Part shown: positions 37,317 through 46,100 of the stretch, piece by piece
Layout: every line of letters begins with the position of its first letter
How positions within the stretch are numbered: the first letter of the stretch is position 1
Made by a program: the position numbers and the translations under genes
Assembly: GCA_944320845.1 (NCBI GenBank)
Contig: CALUJA010000014.1
Location: 22,842-86,841 of the forward strand
Reading direction: 5' to 3'
DNA length: 64,000 bases
Source of the DNA: an uncultured Phocaeicola sp.
GTDB lineage: Bacteria > Bacteroidota > Bacteroidia > Bacteroidales > Bacteroidaceae
The notes under the pieces: generated by a model
Databases searched by the model: none
Told to the model about the DNA's origin: nothing
Seen by the model: the letters and a program-made list of their open reading frames with translations, nothing else

Positions 37317-38384
37317 TTATTGAGCATCAAAATAAAAGTCCAGATTGTCTACGGTTATCAAGTCTATCGGCATATAATTACACTGCTTTATCTTCTTTTT
37401 CAATATCAGATGATTGCACAGACACTCTATGCTATTATATCCTTGCAGCATAGGCTGCTGGGCGATTATAAAGTCAACCGTCCCGTTTTTCAGGCAGTCC
37501 ACATTCCGCTGGAGCAGGTCATATCCCATCAGACGGAAGTCTTCACGCCGGTTTTTCCGCATATATTCACCTATTATATATACTTTCGAGTTGAATGTTA
37601 TCCCGCAATTTATGTCCGGATGCTTGGCAAAAAAATCGTCGAGCAGCGATTCGTCTTCATCAGGCTGCTTGGCATACAGATTCAGCTCATGCACTGTCAG
37701 GTTTTCATGGTGCTCTTTCATGTACTGATAAAAGCCTTCCTCCCGGTGAAGCTGCTGGTTCGACCCCAATCGCCCCTCATTAATCTGACGGAATACGACA
37801 ATCTCTTTACTGTCATGCGCCAGCAGCTTCAATATCCGTGCTGCAAAATATCCGCTCCGCCCGGCATGCTGCCCGTAAAACGCCAACGGATTCAGATTAG
37901 GTATATTGGAATCAATGAACACATACGGGATACCGCATTCCTGAAGCTGAACAACAAAGACAGAAGTCTCCTGCTCAACCGTAGGAGACAGAATCACAGC
38001 GTCCGGAGACAGCTCCATCAACAACTTTGCAGCAGCAAGAAATGCCCCGGAAACATATTGATCATAATAAAAGGTCTCTAATGAAATGTTGAAATCAGAG
38101 TATACACCCACAGCCTGGCCCATTCCTTCCTCCACGCTTTCCCAGTATTCGCCCGCCGTATGCAAAGGCAACAAGCAGGCGAACCTGTACTTCTTGTTCG
38201 AGGCCAAAGCACTTGCATACATGTTTGGCTGGTAATTCAATTGCTCCAATACCTTCTCAACTCTCAAACGGCTTGACTCAGACACCCCGCTTCGGCTGTG
38301 AAGCACACGGTCGACCGTTCCAACCGATACGCCTGCCTGACGCGCAATGTCTTTTATCCGGATACGTCCTTGCTGCCTTTCCAT
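37317..38384 (-). CDS. LacI-family transcriptional regulator
   Basis: This 355-residue protein has the LacI helix-turn-helix (RIKDIARQAGVSVGTVDRVLH, with hinge residues LEQLNYQPNMYA) and a sugar-binding periplasmic-protein-like domain from about 60 to the end. It sits between uxaA, which it precedes, and the divergent kdgK-eda genes, so it probably senses a hexuronate or KDG intermediate. The open frame continues 14 codons upstream to 38426, but the -7 box at 38424-38431 lies there, so the ATG at 38384 is chosen. A near-palindrome at 38468-38483 is the best operator candidate. Confidence 0.9.
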   Translation of the reverse strand: MERQQGRIRIKDIARQAGVSVGTVDRVLHSRSGVSESSRLRVEKVLEQLNYQPNMYASALASNKKYRFACLLPLHTAGEYWESVEEGMGQAVGVYSDFNISLETFYYDQYVSGAFLAAAKLLMELSPDAVILSPTVEQETSVFVVQLQECGIPYVFIDSNIPNLNPLAFYGQHAGRSGYFAARILKLLAHDSKEIVVFRQINEGRLGSNQQLHREEGFYQYMKEHHENLTVHELNLYAKQPDEDESLLDDFFAKHPDINCGITFNSKVYIIGEYMRKNRREDFRLMGYDLLQRNVDCLKNGTVDFIIAQQPMLQGYNSIECLCNHLILKKKIKQCNYMPIDLITVDNLDFYFDAQ

Positions 38385-38423
38385 AACTTCTGACTTTATC
38401 TTCTTCTTAAAATATTTCTGATA

Positions 38424-38431
38424 CAAATGTA
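38424..38431 (-). promoter_or_regulatory. -7 box of the lacI-uxaA operon
   Basis: TACATTTG on the minus strand, 40 bases before the regulator start. It lies inside a small inverted repeat ATACA-AA-TGTAT (38421-38432), which may be chance. Confidence 0.5.
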
Positions 38432-38439
38432 TGACTTTT

Positions 38440-38470
38440 TTTGATAATTAAAAAATAAGCTTTACCTTTG
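38440..38470 (+). promoter_or_regulatory. Promoter of kdgK-eda
   Basis: TTTG (38440-38443) and TACCTTTG (38463-38470) are 19 bases apart, a near-consensus Bacteroidales promoter about 40 bases before the kdgK start. Confidence 0.7.
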
Positions 38471-38483
38471 TGTGCGTACACAA
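38468..38483. promoter_or_regulatory. Candidate LacI-family operator
   Basis: TTGTGTGCGTACACAA is a palindrome in 14 of 16 positions. It overlaps the end of the kdgK -7 box and the expected start site, where a bound repressor would block initiation. The even length with a central CG fits LacI-type operators. The regulator gene is 84 bases away on the other strand. Confidence 0.55.
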
Positions 38484-38510
38484 TAAGAATTTATCCAAAT
38501 AAATAATACA

Positions 38511-39533
38511 ATGGGAAAAATTGTAACGTTAGGTGAAATTATGCTGAGATTATCCACTCCGGGGAATCTTCGGTTCGTGCAATCGGACAGATTCGACATT
38601 GTTTACGGAGGAGGAGAAGCCAATGTAGCGGTCAGTTGCGCCAATTACGGACACGACGCTTATTATGTAACCAAACTTCCGAAGCATGAAATCGGACAAA
38701 GTGCCGTAAACGCTTTGCGCAGATACGGGGTCAAGACCGATTACATTGTGCGCGGAGGCGACCGGGTAGGCATCTACTATCTGGAGACAGGGGCATCCAT
38801 GCGACCGAGTAAGGTCATTTACGACCGAGCACACTCTGCCATTGCCGAAGCAGAGCCGGAAGAATTTGACTTCGACGCCATCATGAAAGGGGCAGACTGG
38901 TTCCATTGGTCAGGCATCACCCCTGCCATCTCCGACAAGGCAGCTGAACTGACGCGTCTGGCCTGTGAAGCGGCGAAAAGACACGGAGTAACCGTTTCTG
39001 TTGACCTGAACTTCCGCAAAAAACTGTGGACAAAAGAAAAGGCCCAATCTGTCATGCGCCCGTTAATGAAGTATGTAGATGTTTGTATAGGCAATGAAGA
39101 GGACGCAGAACTGTGCTTAGGCTTCAAACCAGAAGCGAATATTGAAAAAGGACAGACTGATGCCGAAGGATACAAAGGCATATTCAAAGGTATGGTCAGT
39201 GAGTTCGGCTTTAAATACGTGGTTTCTACCCTCCGCGAGTCATACTCTGCCACGCACAACGGGTGGAAAGCCATGATTTATAACGGCAAAGAATTTTATA
39301 CATCAAGACACTACGATGTAAATCCTATCATCGACCGTGTGGGAGGCGGCGACTCGTTCTCGGGAGGCATCATCCACGGATTGCTGACCAAGGCAAACCA
39401 GGAAGAAGCTCTGGAATTTGCTGTGGCAGCCTCTGCCCTGAAACATACAATCAACGGTGACTTCAACCTGGTTTCAGCAGAAGAAGTGGAAGCACTGGTG
39501 GGAGGAGATGCCAGCGGCCGCGTGCAACGTTAA
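38511..39533 (+). CDS. kdgK: 2-dehydro-3-deoxygluconokinase (PfkB family)
   Basis: This 340-residue PfkB-type sugar kinase phosphorylates 2-keto-3-deoxygluconate to KDPG. The family start KIVTLGEIMLRLSTPG, the GGGEANVAVSCANYG sugar-binding region and the catalytic GGGDSFSGG (Asp as base) are intact. Assignment rests on the operon with eda and on the divergent uxaA, which supplies the substrate; other sugar kinases look similar. Eda follows 23 bases later. Confidence 0.87.
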   Translation: MGKIVTLGEIMLRLSTPGNLRFVQSDRFDIVYGGGEANVAVSCANYGHDAYYVTKLPKHEIGQSAVNALRRYGVKTDYIVRGGDRVGIYYLETGASMRPSKVIYDRAHSAIAEAEPEEFDFDAIMKGADWFHWSGITPAISDKAAELTRLACEAAKRHGVTVSVDLNFRKKLWTKEKAQSVMRPLMKYVDVCIGNEEDAELCLGFKPEANIEKGQTDAEGYKGIFKGMVSEFGFKYVVSTLRESYSATHNGWKAMIYNGKEFYTSRHYDVNPIIDRVGGGDSFSGGIIHGLLTKANQEEALEFAVAASALKHTINGDFNLVSAEEVEALVGGDASGRVQR

Positions 39534-39556
39534 CCCAAACCTTTTAAAATACAACT

Positions 39557-40225
39557 ATGGCCAAATTTGACAAGATTGCCGTATTAGACAAAATCGGTTC
39601 GACAGGCATGGTTCCTGTCTTTTATCATAAGGATGCAGAAATTGCAAAGAGGGTGGTAAAGGCTTGCTACGAGGGCGGAGTACGGGCTTTCGAGTTCACC
39701 AACCGCGGCGACTTTGCACACGAAGTGTTTTCGGAAGTAATGAAATTTGCAGACAAAGAGTGCCCGGAGCTGGCTTTGGGCGTCGGTTCGGTCGTCGACC
39801 CGGCAACAGCCGCCCTGTATATCCAGATGGGAGCGAATTTTGTTGTAGGCCCGCTGTTCAATCCCGATATAGCCAAAATATGCAACCGCCGGCTGATAGC
39901 CTACACTCCAGGCTGTGGAAGCGTGTCTGAGGTGGGGTTCGCGCAGGAGGTTGGCTGTGACCTTTGCAAGATATTCCCGGGGGATGTGCTGGGTACCAAG
40001 CTGGTAAAAGGGATGCTTGCCCCTATGCCGTGGTCGAAACTCATGGTCACCGGCGGCGTAGAGCCTACGCAAGAAAACCTGACCGGATGGGTCAAGGCAG
40101 GCGTATTCTGCGTGGGAATGGGCTCGAAGCTGTTTCCTAAAGATGTAATAGCCGCTCAAGACTGGAGCTATATTACCAACAAATGCAAGGAAGCCTTGAG
40201 GTATATCAGCGAAGCACGCAAGTAA
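39557..40225 (+). CDS. eda: KDPG/KHG aldolase
   Basis: This 222-residue class I aldolase splits KDPG to pyruvate and glyceraldehyde-3-phosphate. The Schiff-base lysine is Lys138 in CKIFPGD, the catalytic Glu46 lies in FEFTNRG, and GxGSV (75-79) and TGGVEPT follow the barrel order. It completes the route altronate to KDG to KDPG encoded by the neighbouring genes. Downstream is a long gap and a bidirectional terminator. Confidence 0.95.
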   Translation: MAKFDKIAVLDKIGSTGMVPVFYHKDAEIAKRVVKACYEGGVRAFEFTNRGDFAHEVFSEVMKFADKECPELALGVGSVVDPATAALYIQMGANFVVGPLFNPDIAKICNRRLIAYTPGCGSVSEVGFAQEVGCDLCKIFPGDVLGTKLVKGMLAPMPWSKLMVTGGVEPTQENLTGWVKAGVFCVGMGSKLFPKDVIAAQDWSYITNKCKEALRYISEARK

Positions 40226-40395
40226 ATCGGAAAATCCATTTTGTTTAAGGCACCGTTTGATACTGTTCCGCATCTCGTTTCATGCTGTTGAAAAGATATT
40301 TCCGTCAAAGGAACTTCCTTTTTCCTCCGCATGAAACGACTGCAGGAACAGCAGAAGGGAAAAGTTCAGGCAAGCCCTTTCCGGGCATTGCACAG

Positions 40396-40439
40396 AAAAA
40401 AGCATCGGCATGACAAAACAAAATCATGCCGATGCTTTT
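40396..40439. terminator. Bidirectional terminator, eda / RlmI-type gene
   Basis: A perfect 16-bp stem (AAAAGCATCGGCATGA and its complement, ending at 40412 and 40439) with an A-rich loop, preceded by A and followed by T, lies between convergent genes. The stretch 40226-40395 before it shows no gene. Confidence 0.85.
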
Positions 40440-40474
40440 CCTTATCCTCAAAGAGTGCGGACAAATATATTTTC

Positions 40475-41662
40475 CTACTCTACATAAAGCACCAATCCCT
40501 TCAGATACTCCCCTTCCGGATGGTATATATTTACCGGATGGTCGGCCGGTTGGGTCAGTTGGTGAAGGATACGGACATTGCGCCCGCTTTGAGCGGCAGC
40601 CGTAAACACGGCATTACGGAAATCTTGCTTGCTGACTACCTGCGAGCAGGAGAAGGTAAACAAGATTCCTCCCGGGCGAATCTTGTCGAACGCTTTGGCA
40701 TTAAGTTTCGTATAACCGCGCAAAGCGTTCCGCAAGGCATCGCGATGTTTGGCAAATGCAGGCGGATCAAGAATAATCAGGTCATAATAATCGCCCATGT
40801 TATCAAGGAACTTAAAGGCGTCTTCAGCGTATGCCTGATGTCTTTTGTCGCCGGGGAAATTCAGGTTTACATTCTCTTCAGTCAGGTCTATGGCCTTGGC
40901 AGAACTGTCTACCGAATGCACCAAACTCGCTTTTCCACGCATAGCATAAAACGAGAATCCCCCAGTATAGCAGAACATGTTCAGCACATTCCGTCCGCGG
41001 GCATAGCGCTCCAGCAACGCCCGGTTCTCACGTTGGTCTACGAAGAAGCCGGTCTTCTGCCCTTTCAGCCAGTCCACATGAAACCTCAGACCGTTCTCCA
41101 TCGCTATATTGTCAGGACTTCCGCCTTTTATGAACCCGTTCTCAGTGGCAAGCAAATCGGCCTTAAAAGGCAATGTGGTCTCTGATTTGTAATATATGTT
41201 CTGCACCGTATCTCCCATTACCTCGGTCAAGGCGTCCGCTATCTCCAGACGAGAAACATGCATGCCCGCAGAATGCGCCTGCATCACGGCCGTATGCCCG
41301 TAAATATCAATAATCAGTCCGGGCAGATTGTCCCCTTCCCCATGCACCAGACGAAAGGTATCGGTCGACGGATTGCCAATCAAACCGATGGCCTGGCGCA
41401 GGTCTTTGGCCACTGACAAGCGATCTATCCAAAAAGAATGTCCGATTTCCTCCTGACGAAAGCTAAGCACTCTGACCATGATGCTCCCAATCTGGAAATG
41501 TCCGCATGCCACAAACTCTTTTTTTGATGTATAGACATCCACAATTTCTCCCTCTTCAGGCTCTCCTTCCATACGGGCAACAGCGCCTGAAAATACCCAC
41601 GGATGGAAACGTTTCAATGATTCTTCCTTTCCGGGCTTCAAATATATTTTCTTATAAGCCAT
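40475..41662 (-). CDS. 23S rRNA m5C methyltransferase, RlmI type
   Basis: This 395-residue SAM-dependent methyltransferase has an N-terminal PUA RNA-binding domain (about 5-75, KRFHPWVFSGAVAR) and a C-terminal Rossmann domain with VLNMFCYTGGFSFYAM (motif I), LDPPAFAK (motif IV) and FSCSQ (motif VI). E. coli RlmI (YccW), which makes m5C1962 of 23S rRNA, has this order, so the role is probably rRNA modification. Another start at 41674 (MNKAMAYKK) overlaps the previous gene's stop; the one at 41662 fits the family start better. Confidence 0.88.
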   Translation of the reverse strand: MAYKKIYLKPGKEESLKRFHPWVFSGAVARMEGEPEEGEIVDVYTSKKEFVACGHFQIGSIMVRVLSFRQEEIGHSFWIDRLSVAKDLRQAIGLIGNPSTDTFRLVHGEGDNLPGLIIDIYGHTAVMQAHSAGMHVSRLEIADALTEVMGDTVQNIYYKSETTLPFKADLLATENGFIKGGSPDNIAMENGLRFHVDWLKGQKTGFFVDQRENRALLERYARGRNVLNMFCYTGGFSFYAMRGKASLVHSVDSSAKAIDLTEENVNLNFPGDKRHQAYAEDAFKFLDNMGDYYDLIILDPPAFAKHRDALRNALRGYTKLNAKAFDKIRPGGILFTFSCSQVVSKQDFRNAVFTAAAQSGRNVRILHQLTQPADHPVNIYHPEGEYLKGLVLYVE

Positions 41663-41666
41663 AGCT

Positions 41667-42284
41667 TTATTCATTTTTTACGATTACATAGTTCCCGTGC
41701 TGACGGAGCTCCTCCAAATATTCATAGATACGAACGCACGCCCATGCGTCCGTCGCCGCATAAAGCTGCTGTGCCTCGGTCAAGACATCGGCTTCCCAGT
41801 TGGAAAGACGCTGACTCTTTGAGATTTTTTCCTGAAACAACAGCGCATAAATCTTTTGAAGACTTTTTTCTTCTATTCCAAAGCGGGAAACATAATCCTG
41901 CAACTCTACCCAATTCCCTTCACGCGGATCTTTTTGATTGCGCCTGCGGAGCATCATAAAGTCGTCTTTCAACGAGAGGCCCACTTTCAAGACATCATTT
42001 TGCAGGAAATCCTCCAAAAAGTCCGGCAGCCCGATGTGATTCAGACGAAACAAAAAACAAGTGTCGAAAGTAGAAACCTGCAACAAGGCCACTTTATTTG
42101 TCGTGCCTTTGCGGAATGAAGGGCGGGTTTCCGTATCTATCCCCACCACTGCATGCGTATTCAAATAATCAATTGCCTGTCGGGCGTTTTCTTCGGTATA
42201 TACCACAAAAATGCGTCCCCCGAAAGAAACTTTCGGCAGACCGGCCACAATGCCTTTATCTATTTTACTTCGCAATTCTATCAT
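41667..42284 (-). CDS. 3'-5' exonuclease (DEDDy type, RNase D-like)
   Basis: This 205-residue protein has the DEDD exonuclease fold: GIDTETRPSF (Asp50, Glu52), GLSLKDDFMMLRR (second Asp) and YAATDAWACVRIYEYL (third Asp with Tyr in exo III, the DEDDy subclass). It lacks the HRDC domains of RNase D and resembles the short Werner-type exonuclease group. RNA or DNA as substrate cannot be told. It starts 12 bases after the DUF5063 stop and ends 4 bases before the methyltransferase, so the three genes form an operon. Confidence 0.85.
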   Translation of the reverse strand: MIELRSKIDKGIVAGLPKVSFGGRIFVVYTEENARQAIDYLNTHAVVGIDTETRPSFRKGTTNKVALLQVSTFDTCFLFRLNHIGLPDFLEDFLQNDVLKVGLSLKDDFMMLRRRNQKDPREGNWVELQDYVSRFGIEEKSLQKIYALLFQEKISKSQRLSNWEADVLTEAQQLYAATDAWACVRIYEYLEELRQHGNYVIVKNE

Positions 42285-42296
42285 CCTAATCTCCGT

Positions 42297-42911
42297 TTAA
42301 TCTTCATCCCCCATATCAAGCCCCTCGTACAGTTCTTCTTCCGCCACATCAGAATCATCACTCCCGTATATGCCGGCCTCCTCGTCTTCAGAAGCCGATT
42401 TCCCATATTTTATCTCATGCAAAGCACGCATGACATTCAGCACACGCTGCCCCCAATATTCGGCAAAACCTTCGCGGCAAACCGCCAAAGCGTCATTCAT
42501 CGTCCGGTCAAACCCCAGCTGATAGACACAGATAAAATCTTTTAATGCTTGATAAATGTCTGCCGCACCCTCAGATATACTCTGGCGGATAGGAGTATCG
42601 CTATAGGCCATATCGTCAAGAAACACTTCCAGATAGTCATCCTTCTCGCCCAGCAAAGCTGCTACGGCCATACGCATCTGTTCATAATCGCTTTCTGTCA
42701 CGAATGTTTCAGGCAAGAAATCGTCAATCCTCTCACATTCGGGCAGCAACGAAACTTTCAGATAAAGCAAAGGCAGCAGTTTAAGGGACTTGTCTACAAA
42801 TTCCCTGCGCTTCAAACGCGGAGCGCGTTCCCAGAATCCACACAGTTCGGCCGCTACAGTTACAAATTCTACAGTATTCTTGTCGAATATCGGTTGAGTA
42901 ATATTTTCCAT
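42297..42911 (-). CDS. DUF5063 protein
   Basis: This 204-residue protein is the Bacteroidetes family DUF5063: NTVEFVTVAAELCGFWE at the start, LKLLPLLYLKVSLLPE, a helical core, and a strongly acidic tail (DSDVAEEELYEGLDMGDED). No function is known. No signal peptide or membrane segment is seen. The frame runs 65 codons further upstream, through the promoters, so the Met at 42911 is chosen. It is the first gene of the operon with the exonuclease and RlmI-type methyltransferase, which hints at RNA metabolism but proves nothing. Confidence 0.72.
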   Translation of the reverse strand: MENITQPIFDKNTVEFVTVAAELCGFWERAPRLKRREFVDKSLKLLPLLYLKVSLLPECERIDDFLPETFVTESDYEQMRMAVAALLGEKDDYLEVFLDDMAYSDTPIRQSISEGAADIYQALKDFICVYQLGFDRTMNDALAVCREGFAEYWGQRVLNVMRALHEIKYGKSASEDEEAGIYGSDDSDVAEEELYEGLDMGDED

Positions 42912-42930
42912 AAATAATGTCTTCAGCGCG

Positions 42931-42938
42931 CAAAGGTA
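42931..42938 (-). promoter_or_regulatory. -7 box of the DUF5063 operon
   Basis: TACCTTTG on the minus strand, 20 bases before the start codon. It also rules out the long upstream reading of this gene. Confidence 0.5.
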
Positions 42939-42970
42939 CGAAAAAAATTTCTCAGTTCTACTTTTATTCG

Positions 42971-42978
42971 TACATTTG
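42971..42978 (+). promoter_or_regulatory. -7 box of the ftsK operon
   Basis: TACATTTG fits TAnnTTTG and lies 35 bases before the ftsK start. Confidence 0.5.
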
Positions 42979-43013
42979 CATGAATCTTTAAAGTCATAAA
43001 TGCACTTCATATA

Positions 43014-45476
43014 ATGGGAAAGAAAACAACTGACATCAAGAATCCGACGGTAAAACCAATTGCTTCCTCCAAGATAATCACAGCTTTCAAAAGCGAAACG
43101 GCCCATTTCATCATAGGCTTGTCGTGCATCATCTTCGGAGTCTACCTGCTTTTAGCCTTCAGCTCGTTCTTCTTCACAGGGGGAGACGACCAAAGCATCC
43201 TGCTGCATCCTCAGGAAGACGAGCTCATGCAGACAGACAACAAGATACAAAACTATGCCGGAGCACGCGGAGCCCAGCTGGCCCAGTTCCTGATAAACGA
43301 CTGCTTCGGCATTCCGGCCTACGCCATCATTGTCTTTCTGGTCATCGCCGGGATGAAACTGATGAAAGCCTACCAGTTTAAACTGAGAAAATGGTTTGCC
43401 GGCTGCGCCGTAATCATGATATGGCTCTCCGTTGCACTGGGATTCGCTTTCGACGGTGCTTTTGAAAACTCATTCATCTATCCGGGAGGACTTCACGGAT
43501 ACAATGCAAGCCGCTGGATATGCTCGCAAATCGGAGCTCCCGGACTTATACTTCTGCTGCTTGTCACTGCCATCATTCTGGGCGCATCCTTTACACGTAA
43601 AACGATAGAACTTATACGGAAGATGTTCCGCCCTTCTCTCTTCAGACATCCGAAGGCAACGGAACAGGCAGACGGTAATGAAAAAGAGGCAGTGCCTGCT
43701 GAAACCCGGGAAAAGCCTGAAGCGGAAGAACCGGCACCAGAGCCCGAAGAAGACAGCAACGAAGCTTCAGACACGGAGTATAGTGTAGAACTGCCTGTCG
43801 AGGCCGCACCCCGCGAAACTTTCTCTGCGGTCATACCTGAGCCGGATACTGACAAAAAAGAAACAAAGAAGGAGGAAACGAAGGACGATGAGCCGGCTTT
43901 CGAAATAAATACCGAGCATAAGGAAGAAGACGAAGCGTATCGGGGAGACATTACGCAGCCTTATAACCCGCGTCTGGATTTGGAACATTACAAGTTCCCT
44001 ACACTCAACCTGCTGAATGCCTATAGCGACAAAGAGCCGACCATTGACATGGAAGAGCAAAAGGCCAACAAAGACCGGATTATCCATGTCTTGCGGAGCT
44101 TCGACATAGAGATAAGCTCCATTAAGGCAAGCGTGGGACCTACCGTCACACTTTACGAAATCACTCCGGCCGAAGGGGTGCGGATTTCAAAAATACGAAA
44201 CCTGGAGGATGACATTGCACTAAGCCTTTCTGCTTTGGGAATCCGCATCATTGCTCCGATTCCCGGCAAGGGAACCATTGGCATCGAGGTGCCCAACGCC
44301 AATCCGCGCATCGTTTCCATGAGCAGCGTCTTGTCGAGCAAGAAGTTTCAAGAAACTACATTCGACCTTCCCATCGCTTTGGGCAAGACTATCACCAACG
44401 AGGTCTTTATGGTCGACCTGGCCAAAGCGCCCCACATGCTGGTTGCCGGTGCAACCGGACAGGGAAAGTCCGTCGGGCTGAACGCGATTGTCACTTCTTT
44501 GCTGTATAAGAAGCATCCAAGCGAGCTGAAGTTCGTAATCATCGACCCCAAGAAAGTGGAGTTTGCCATCTACGCGCCTATAGAAAAACATTTTCTGGCC
44601 AAGCTGCCCGACGGGGAAGACGCCATCATCACCGATGTGACCAAGGTGGTGCAGACCCTCAACTCCCTCTGTGTGGAAATGGACACGCGGTATGACCTGC
44701 TGAGAAAAGCGGGATGCCGCAATATCAAGGAATACAACACGAAGTTTGTCAACCGCCAGCTGAATCCGAGCAACGGCCATCGCTTCATGCCCTATATCGT
44801 CATCATCATCGATGAGTTTGGCGACCTGATTATGACGGCGGGAAAAGAAGTGGAGCTGCCCATCTGTCGCATCGCCCAACTGGCCCGAGCGGTAGGTATC
44901 CATGCCATTATCGCCACCCAGCGCCCGACAACCAACATTATCACCGGAACCATCAAGGCGAACTTCCCTGCCCGCGTGGCTTTCCGCGTAGCCTCGATGA
45001 TGGATTCACGCACGATACTTGACCGTCCGGGTGCGCAGCAGCTGATTGGTAAGGGCGACATGCTCTATTTGCAAGGCAATGATCCGGTGCGCGTGCAGTG
45101 TGCTTTTGTCGACACTCCCGAAGTGGAACGGATTGCCGACTATATCAGCAAGCAGCAGGGCTACCCTACGGCGTTCATGCTGCCCGAATACAAAGACCCC
45201 GATGCCGATTCAAACAGCGTTTCTGATGTAGACATGAACCGGCTGGACCCTTTGTTCGAGGAAGCGGCACGCCTGATAATCTACCATCAGCAAGGGTCTA
45301 CCTCCCTCATCCAACGCAAGTTTTCCATCGGATATAACCGGGCAGGGCGAATTATGGACCAGCTGGAACGCGCCGGAGTGGTGGGCCCCACCAACGGAAG
45401 CAAGGCAAGAGACGTGCTTTGCGCAAGCGAAACAGACCTGCAAACCCTTTTGGACAATCTAAAACAACTGAGATGA
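43014..45476 (+). CDS. ftsK: DNA translocase FtsK/SpoIIIE
   Basis: This 820-residue membrane-anchored DNA pump clears chromosome ends from the division septum and aids dimer resolution. Four membrane segments (about 31-51, 100-118, 129-147, 173-191) are followed by a Glu/Pro/Lys-rich linker (about 215-320) and the motor: alpha domain, Walker A GATGQGKS (479-486), Walker B IIIDEFGDL, then the C-terminal gamma winged-helix domain (about 750-815) that reads KOPS-like sites. It begins a six-gene operon; its stop overlaps the lolA-like start (ATGA). Confidence 0.96.
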   Translation: MGKKTTDIKNPTVKPIASSKIITAFKSETAHFIIGLSCIIFGVYLLLAFSSFFFTGGDDQSILLHPQEDELMQTDNKIQNYAGARGAQLAQFLINDCFGIPAYAIIVFLVIAGMKLMKAYQFKLRKWFAGCAVIMIWLSVALGFAFDGAFENSFIYPGGLHGYNASRWICSQIGAPGLILLLLVTAIILGASFTRKTIELIRKMFRPSLFRHPKATEQADGNEKEAVPAETREKPEAEEPAPEPEEDSNEASDTEYSVELPVEAAPRETFSAVIPEPDTDKKETKKEETKDDEPAFEINTEHKEEDEAYRGDITQPYNPRLDLEHYKFPTLNLLNAYSDKEPTIDMEEQKANKDRIIHVLRSFDIEISSIKASVGPTVTLYEITPAEGVRISKIRNLEDDIALSLSALGIRIIAPIPGKGTIGIEVPNANPRIVSMSSVLSSKKFQETTFDLPIALGKTITNEVFMVDLAKAPHMLVAGATGQGKSVGLNAIVTSLLYKKHPSELKFVIIDPKKVEFAIYAPIEKHFLAKLPDGEDAIITDVTKVVQTLNSLCVEMDTRYDLLRKAGCRNIKEYNTKFVNRQLNPSNGHRFMPYIVIIIDEFGDLIMTAGKEVELPICRIAQLARAVGIHAIIATQRPTTNIITGTIKANFPARVAFRVASMMDSRTILDRPGAQQLIGKGDMLYLQGNDPVRVQCAFVDTPEVERIADYISKQQGYPTAFMLPEYKDPDADSNSVSDVDMNRLDPLFEEAARLIIYHQQGSTSLIQRKFSIGYNRAGRIMDQLERAGVVGPTNGSKARDVLCASETDLQTLLDNLKQLR

Positions 45477-46075
45477 AATATTTTTACACCTTACTAATAA
45501 CGGCCTTATTCGCCTTGCCCGTCTTCGCCCAACAGCAGAAGGCCAGCGACCTGTTAAGCAAAACCGCCGAAAACTACCGCCAGGCGGGAGGAGTGAAAAT
45601 CGAATTTGAAGGTTCGCAGGCAGGAAAACTGTTTTTGATGGGAAGCAAATTCTGGTTTGATACGGAAGAAATGGAAATTTGGTTTGACGGAAAAACCCAA
45701 TGGAGCTATCTGAAGCAGAATGGAGAAGTGAATATCACCGAGCCGACCCCTGAAGAACTGAATACAATCAATCCATACGCCCTGCTGTCTTCCTACAAAC
45801 AGGGATATGACCTAAGCTATAACGGGCTGGTGACCCGCAATGGCAAGCAAGGCTATGAGATAAACCTCACACCGCAGGGTGAACAGGAAATCAGCTACGT
45901 GTCTCTGGTAATAAGCAAGGCTTACGAGCCGGTCTATATGGGAATATTTCTCAAGAACGGACAGTCCCAACAGTTTATAGTCCGCTCCTGCCAGACACAT
46001 CAAAGCCTGAACGAAAACTTGTTCCGTTTCGACAGACGGAAATATCCGGATGCCGAAATCATTGACATGAGATAA
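45473..46075 (+). CDS. lolA: LolA-like outer-membrane lipoprotein carrier
   Basis: This 200-residue protein has a signal peptide (cleavage near VFAQ, residue 19) and the LolA/LolB-type half-barrel, which carries lipoproteins across the periplasm: LLSKTAENYRQAGGVKIEFEG, FWFDTEEMEIWFDGKTQWSYL and EEISYVSL-type strands. The longer frame starts inside ftsK; the ATG at 45473 overlaps the ftsK stop and gives a proper signal peptide. The position right after ftsK matches the ftsK-lolA order seen in many bacteria, which supports LolA over other half-barrel proteins. Confidence 0.85.
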   Translation: MKYFYTLLITALFALPVFAQQQKASDLLSKTAENYRQAGGVKIEFEGSQAGKLFLMGSKFWFDTEEMEIWFDGKTQWSYLKQNGEVNITEPTPEELNTINPYALLSSYKQGYDLSYNGLVTRNGKQGYEINLTPQGEQEISYVSLVISKAYEPVYMGIFLKNGQSQQFIVRSCQTHQSLNENLFRFDRRKYPDAEIIDMR

Positions 46076-46100
46076 CAAACCATTAATAAAGATTCAGAAT

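Noticed and set aside
38421-38432. Small palindrome ATACA-AA-TGTAT as a second LacI operator
   Set aside because: It differs in sequence and spacing from the stronger palindrome at 38468-38483 and coincides with an ordinary -7 box, so chance is the simpler reading.
42912-43106. Upstream extension of the DUF5063 frame
   Set aside because: It crosses both divergent promoters and the ftsK start, and has no similarity to the family.
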